A stretch of DNA of 64,000 nt from Bagarius yarrelli. Lineage: Eukaryota; Chordata; Actinopteri; Siluriformes; Sisoridae. A program made the translations under genes and the position numbers. Under the pieces are notes generated by a model that was not told the DNA's origin, searched no databases, and saw only the letters and a list, made by a program, of their open reading frames with translations. The DNA lies in contig VCAZ01000183.1 of assembly GCA_005784505.1 (NCBI GenBank), positions 479,576-543,575 of the forward strand. The letters run 5' to 3'. Below, one piece after another: positions 59,206-64,000 of this stretch; position 1 is the stretch's first letter, and the number at the start of each line of letters is the position of its first letter.

Positions 59206-60777
59206 GGCTCCCAGATGCCTGAAAGTCTGTGTGTTTTTTCAGATGCTAAACTTCTGGCCTTATAGTGTACCTGTGTCTAAATGTTTACGTGAGGTGATTA
59301 GTGTAGAAATGAGAAATCCGACTTTAACACACATCTGGTTTTTCTAGTGTTTTCATACTCTTCCAAACACAAAGACTGCCAATGGGCTGAGCTTCTGTCC
59401 TGTCCTGTCCAATCAGATCAGACTTTGGGATTCATCAGAAGAGGTCTAAACGAATTACCAGCAACTTATCTCCAAACCGTCTTTATCAGAGTCGGGTATT
59501 GTAGCCAGTCTGAGATCAGCCATCTTGTTTTGCTTGTAAAATCACGCAGATGGAAATCAGTGGAATGCGAGCAGAAGCCTGTCGTACATGCGTCACTCCC
59601 CACAACACCCCCACATCCCCTCATTCATACACACCGCATGCCATTCTTATCGTTTCTGCAGCAGAACAGTTACCAAGAGGTCTGTATAAAAATCATGCTT
59701 TTGCAACACAGCAGTGTTTTCCACACTTGCCCACAGCAAAACCTCATACCGTAAGAGGCACAACTGGAAAACAGCTGGAATATGCTGATGGGGGCTGGGG
59801 AGGCTTTAGTACATCAGTGTGTGTTGTGTACAGATGCTCTGATATCCTGTTTAATGGTTTTCATTTAAAATACCCTTAAAACAGAGGCCAGGAACTCTCT
59901 GTCTCTCTCTCTCACACACACACACACAGACACACACACAGCGGGATGGAGATTCCTTAAAGGCCACTGATTGCTCTAAGCATTTTGGAGAACGGTTCTG
60001 CAGAATCTATTTAAAACTGAAAGCAGCTCATGACCTTTGATAAAACATGAAACGAGTATTTGATATTAAACATCTTCTTCTGGTTTCATTGTGGATATTT
60101 GAAACTACCTTCTGCAGCAGAAACATCTGCGACTGGTCTTGATTAGAGAATCCAAAAACCTGCACGACTGCCAGCTGTTCTTGTGTCTTATCTCTCTATC
60201 AGCAGTGCTATTGAGATGTTAATTGCACCACTTCTGCCTTACTGTAATGTCCGTAATGAGTCATGTGTGTGTGTCTCTCTGCGTGTGGTGTGTGTGTGTG
60301 TGTGTGTGTGTGTGTTAATTAAAACATGGTAAATGTTTCAGAGGCCTACAGAGAGAATCACAGAGATACTGATAGTGTTTAAAGTTACAGCATTTTGCAG
60401 GAAACCAGGTAAAATCGTGTGAACCACACACATCATAAATATACAATTATATTTATTCACTATTCACAACAATAATGTTGCTTTTAAAACCTTAACATGG
60501 GTTTTTAGATTAATTAATTGGAGACTAATTTTGATGTAAAATTGGCAGTTAAAAATAATCAGAATCAGTTTTTCATGATGCTGAAATTCTAGCACGCATT
60601 TCCGCTGTTAATTATGGTGTAAAAATAAATGTGTGGTTCCTCATAGGTCAATTTAACATAACAACAACAAAGAGACAGAGTGATTTTAGAGATTTATCAC
60701 TCTTTCACTATCACACAGGGATTCTCAGCAGATCTATGTGAACGTTTGTCGGGTTTTTTACCAAGAAGAAAATAGCA
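59206..60777. other. No gene supported; one 135-codon frame
   Basis: A + frame at 59347-59754 (135 codons) and an overlapping one at 59550-59879 have no recognised domain. It also holds CA at 59912-59939 and GT at 60291-60315. Confidence 0.3.
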
Positions 60778-61227
60778 CATCTGAGGGTAAATGATCTGAG
60801 GGTAAATGATCTGAGGGTAAATGATCTGAGGGTAAATGATCTGAGGGTAAATGATCGAGGGTAAAATGATCTGGGGTAGGGTAATCATCTGAGGGTAAAT
60901 GATGATCTGGGTGAGCATCATCTGAGGGGAAATGATCTGAGGGTAATGATCTGAGGGTGAATCATCTAGGTAAATGATCTGAGGGTGAATCATGAGGGTA
61001 ATGAGGGTAAATGAGGGTCTGAGGGTGAATGATCTGAGGGTAAATGATCTGAGGGTAAATGATCTGAGGGTAAATCATCTGAGGGTAAATGATCTGAGGG
61101 TAAATGATCTGAGGTAAATGATCTGAGGGTGAATCATCTAGGGTAAATGAGGGTAAATGATCTGAGGGTAAAATGATCTGAGGGTAAATCATCTGAGGGT
61201 AAATGAGGGTAAATCTGAGGGTAAATG
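60778..61227. repeat. Minisatellite, 15-bp unit
   Basis: Unit GATCTGAGGGTAAAT, about 30 copies, with deletions and GTGAATCATCT variants. On the - strand the unit encodes IIYPQ repeatedly without stops, giving open frames of about 100 codons that are not taken as genes. Confidence 0.95.
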
Positions 61228-61639
61228 CTGCTGGTAATCGACTGTAGATTATCTTCTGTATGACTTTATTGCCCTTTATCTTTATTACCATCTGTAAAAA
61301 TAGCAGTAACTCTACAGGTCCAGTGCTTTTACTGCTTTACTTACAATCTGAAGACATATGATGATGATGACAGATGAAGACATGATATTTTGTTTAATAT
61401 TTTCTGCTAATCTACTGTCCAATTTTTTATTTCTATTTTTCTTAAAGAATATTTATTATTGTTTTTTTTATATTAATAACTGTCAACTGATGGTCTGATT
61501 AAATTATGACCTTTAAGACAGGAAACATGTGTTTGCATGAGAAGTGGGCTGGGGCATGGAGGGTTCGAGTGGGGGGAGGGGCAAAATCACTGATCTTTTA
61601 GATTTTCCATTAACTTTGTTTTTGTACAGAAGGGGGTGG
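61228..61639. other. No gene seen
   Basis: AT-rich and unrecognised, with a GGGGGGAGGGG patch at about 61572. Confidence 0.45.
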
Positions 61640-62440
61640 AACTGTTCTTAAAGAGGAACCACTTCTGCAGGTGCTTTTTTATCCCTGCTTGGTTTTTTTA
61701 TCGCTGCAGGGTATTAAAGGGCAAAAAACCAAAAATACTGGATCCAAAGCTAAGGCTCTTAAATACGCGCCACATGCGTGCACTCCTAATGAATTATTCA
61801 TGACCACAGTATGTAATTCTTTTGTTTCACTGGAATTTCAGTCTAATGAAGAGTTAATGGGAATCTGAGACCTGTAGGTTGCCTAATGGTTTGTAATGGT
61901 AGCAGGTTAAAAGGTGGTCCATGTTAAAGGATAGTAAGAATTTGTGTATAAACATTAGTGCTGATTTAATCTAATTAAAGCTTCTAAAAAGTCGGTGTAT
62001 TATTGTATCTCGTCAGTTCTTTAGCATCTTTCCAATTCTGTTGATTTTTCTCACTTTTTCCACTTATACACTCGGATCCAGGGAATAAGGGGTAATCTCT
62101 AATTACTAATGCCACTGTAACTGGGGTAATTCCCTCTTCGGACTAGTGATGAGTTCTGGAGTCTGAAATCATGACTTCTTTTGATTTGCTGTTTGGAAGG
62201 ACAATTAAATGCACGTTAATGATTCTGCACATGGTTAAAAAAACCCGATTTTATACCTGGGAAGTTTTCCAGGTCGATGGTGATCGTTAGCGATTCTTTT
62301 TTATCCACTTCTTTCCTTTGTTAAGGCCAAAAGGCAAAGTGTGCAATGTGCATCTGCAAATACAGCAGCAGAAAGGCCGAAGTCCAGCGAGGTTGAATTA
62401 GTGCTTAATTTTGCTATTCTTAATCCTGATAAAAACATTT
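61640..62440. promoter_or_regulatory. Candidate conserved non-coding element cluster
   Basis: Non-repetitive sequence with AATGAATTATTCATGACC, CTCTAATTACTAATGCC, ATTAAATGCACGTTAATGAT and TAGTGCTTAATTTTGC: dense TAAT/ATTA cores of homeodomain and POU type. No reading frame. It lies in the expected upstream intron region of rerg. Based on texture only. Confidence 0.25.
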
Positions 62441-62649
62441 AACCGAAGCGATTTTCATAAGAAATGTGTCTTTTGTTTTACACCTGTCTGTCTGTCCATG
62501 TCTTCTTCTGTCTTTTTCTGTCTCTCTGAACTAATTGAACTCTTTACGTTTTCGATATCACACGTTTGAGAATCAGCCGATAAACAGTGCTAATGTAAAC
62601 ACGGCGGTTCTTTTACAGTTCGGACTTTTTTTTCTGACAGCAAGATTTA

Positions 62650-62890
62650 AGACCTAATCATGTCCTTTGTTCAAACGCAGCATCTGTGTTGTGTCAGTCA
62701 CCACCATCATGTTCACAACACACACTGCATCCAAGAACCAATATCAGTGTCTGATCTCACTAACGCTTCTGTATCTGGATAATCACAAGCCCCCACAACC
62801 AAACGTCAACATCTAGTGAAAAGCCTTTCCAGAAGAGTGGAGCGCATTATAGCGGCAAACACACACCGGCAATCTGAAACGGGATGTTAA
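62650..62890 (-). mobile_element. Miniature Tc1-like element fragment, inverted
   Basis: In reverse: GTGTTGTGTCAGTCACCACC, AACCAATATCAGTGTCTGAT, CTCACTAACGCTTCTGTATC and TCTAGTGAAAAGCCTTTCCA, then GAAGAGTGGAGC. It shares the layout of 21160-21668 (the GATCAGACACTGA and CTTTTCACTAG blocks). Confidence 0.6.
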
Positions 62891-63542
62891 GCTGGGTGCC
62901 ATATGGGTGTGAGAGTCACACGGGCAGATAACACACAGTGTGCTTCTGTAGTGGAAAAAATGATTTCAGTGTTGCAAACGGATCTGCTTTAACCAGTAAA
63001 GACAAGACACGTCCACTCATTATTAGCTTGGACAGATTATAGATAAGCAGAAACACATGATTACACATTCACATCGTAGATAAACAATAAATAGGAAAAT
63101 GATCTGTCAGAATATCAGGACAAGCCAAACCGTAAAATATCCAGCAGATCAAAGTAAAAAAAATAGATTTAAAGCATCATAAAAACAGATTATTAACTTT
63201 TCTGTCTTATTGAAAAATGGGACAGATATTCAATTAGAATGAAGGAAAGACGGTACGAAACAGAAAGTCAAGTTCACGACTGTTAATTAACAAACCAACT
63301 GTGAACAACTTCACACTGTGAACGTGCAGTAGCAGATTTTTAAGAACCCGGACTCATATTAAAGCTCATTACACATTTCAATATCAAGATATTTCTCAGT
63401 AATTTAATGATTCCTTTATTCTTTCCTCCTCATTAGCCGCTGTTTCCCGTCAGGGTCACGGTGTAATTCCATTATACATGTTTTCTTTATTTCCTTAGTT
63501 TCCACTAAGTATTAAAAATGTCCAGAGTCTTCAGAAGTCTTC
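62891..63542. other. No gene seen; faint SINE tail
   Basis: AT-rich. At 63418-63465 the words CCTCATTAGCCGCTGTTTCC and CGTCAGGGTCACGG resemble an inverted AFC-like SINE tail. Confidence 0.4.
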
Positions 63543-64000
63543 AGAGGGTTAGTGTAAGAGTTTCTCCTAACGATTCACTGACTGTAAGAAGGCAAGAAAT
63601 TGTACTGTAGTGTGTAGTGTAGTGTAGTGTAGTGTGTAGTATAGTGTAGTGTATTGTTTAGGGTTAGTGAGGGTTAGTGTAAGAGTTTCTACTAACGATT
63701 CACTGACTGTAAGAAGGAAAAACATTGTAGTATAGTGTAGTGTAGTATAGTGTAGTGTAGTATAGTGTAGTATAGTGTAGTATAGTGTAGTGTAGTGTAG
63801 TGTAGTGTAGTATAGTATAGTGTAGTGTATTGTTAGGGTTAGTGAGGGTTAGTGTAAGAGTTTCTCCTAACGATTCACTGACTGTAAGAAGGAAAAACAT
63901 TGTAGTATAGTGTAGTGTAGTATAGTGTAGTATAGTGTAGTGTAGTATAGTGTACTGTAGTGAAGTATAGTGTAGTATAGTGTAGTGTAGTGTAGTGTAG
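63543..64000. repeat. Compound minisatellite: TGTAG/TATAG runs with a 65-bp insert unit
   Basis: Runs of GTGTAGTATAGTGTAG (5-bp base period) are interrupted three times by the same longer segment, GGGTTAGTGTAAGAG then TTTCTCCTAACGATTCACTG and ACTGTAAGAAGG, at about 63546, 63671 and 63844. Spacing is 125 then 173 bases because the number of pentamers varies. The array runs off the right edge. Confidence 0.9.

Noticed and set aside
59347..59879. Novel gene from two overlapping frames (135 and 109 codons)
   Set aside because: No motif, no splice sites, no conserved neighbour; left only as an unassigned stretch.
60697..61291. Repetitive IIYPQ surface protein
   Set aside because: It comes from the 15-bp minisatellite; there are many indels and no start, signal or flanking exons.

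Overview
The window looks like vertebrate, almost certainly teleost, nuclear DNA. It has two intron-split vertebrate genes with GT/AG boundaries, several fish-type tRNA-derived SINE families, Tc1/mariner-type elements with their short derivatives, and very many CA/GT and CT microsatellites and minisatellites. There are no bacterial operons, phage genes, CRISPR arrays or real tRNA/rRNA genes. The repeats suggest an ostariophysan fish such as a catfish, but that is only an impression.

Two genes can be supported, and they converge tail to tail. On the + strand, positions 5792-9348 hold the last four coding exons of a synapsin gene (best fit syn3): the end of the ATP-grasp-like domain C, a Pro/Gln/Ser-rich linker and the conserved C-terminal domain E, followed by a polyadenylation signal at 9482. 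Earlier exons are not visible and probably lie left of the window. On the - strand, three coding exons (41047-40991, 34780-34707, 34154-33726) encode a RERG-type small GTPase from switch I to the stop. The P-loop exon was not found and probably lies right of the window. Both reading frames join exactly across the introns.

The rest is non-coding and repeat-rich. From left to right: SINE pieces and a nested Tc1-like element (1-4.8 kb); the synapsin exons with a pogo/Tigger-like element in the last intron (5.8-9.5 kb); CT tracts, a 21-bp minisatellite and two telomere-like blocks (10.6-15.6 kb); a solo-LTR candidate, a poly-G run and miniature transposons (16-22 kb); a small CpG-rich promoter-like patch (24.8 kb); a 3-kb minisatellite of 12-13 bp units (25.4-28.4 kb); SINEs and transposon fragments (29-32 kb); the rerg exons, with SINEs, a broken 1.7-kb Tc1/mariner element and a 0.7-kb CT tract in the introns (33.7-42 kb); a SINE with perfect target-site duplications (42.5 kb); a 1.7-kb degenerate telomere-like block (47.7-49.4 kb); a 2-kb AT-rich array (51.8-53.8 kb); a 15-bp minisatellite (60.8-61.2 kb); and a compound 5-bp array running off the right edge.

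The long open frames inside the arrays follow from the repeat units and are not treated as genes. I found no convincing undescribed biological system. The best leads are the unusual minisatellites, the CpG/X-box patch, a few conserved-element candidates and the insertion in the RERG-like GTPase. Family names were assigned from memory and from the sequence, without database searches.
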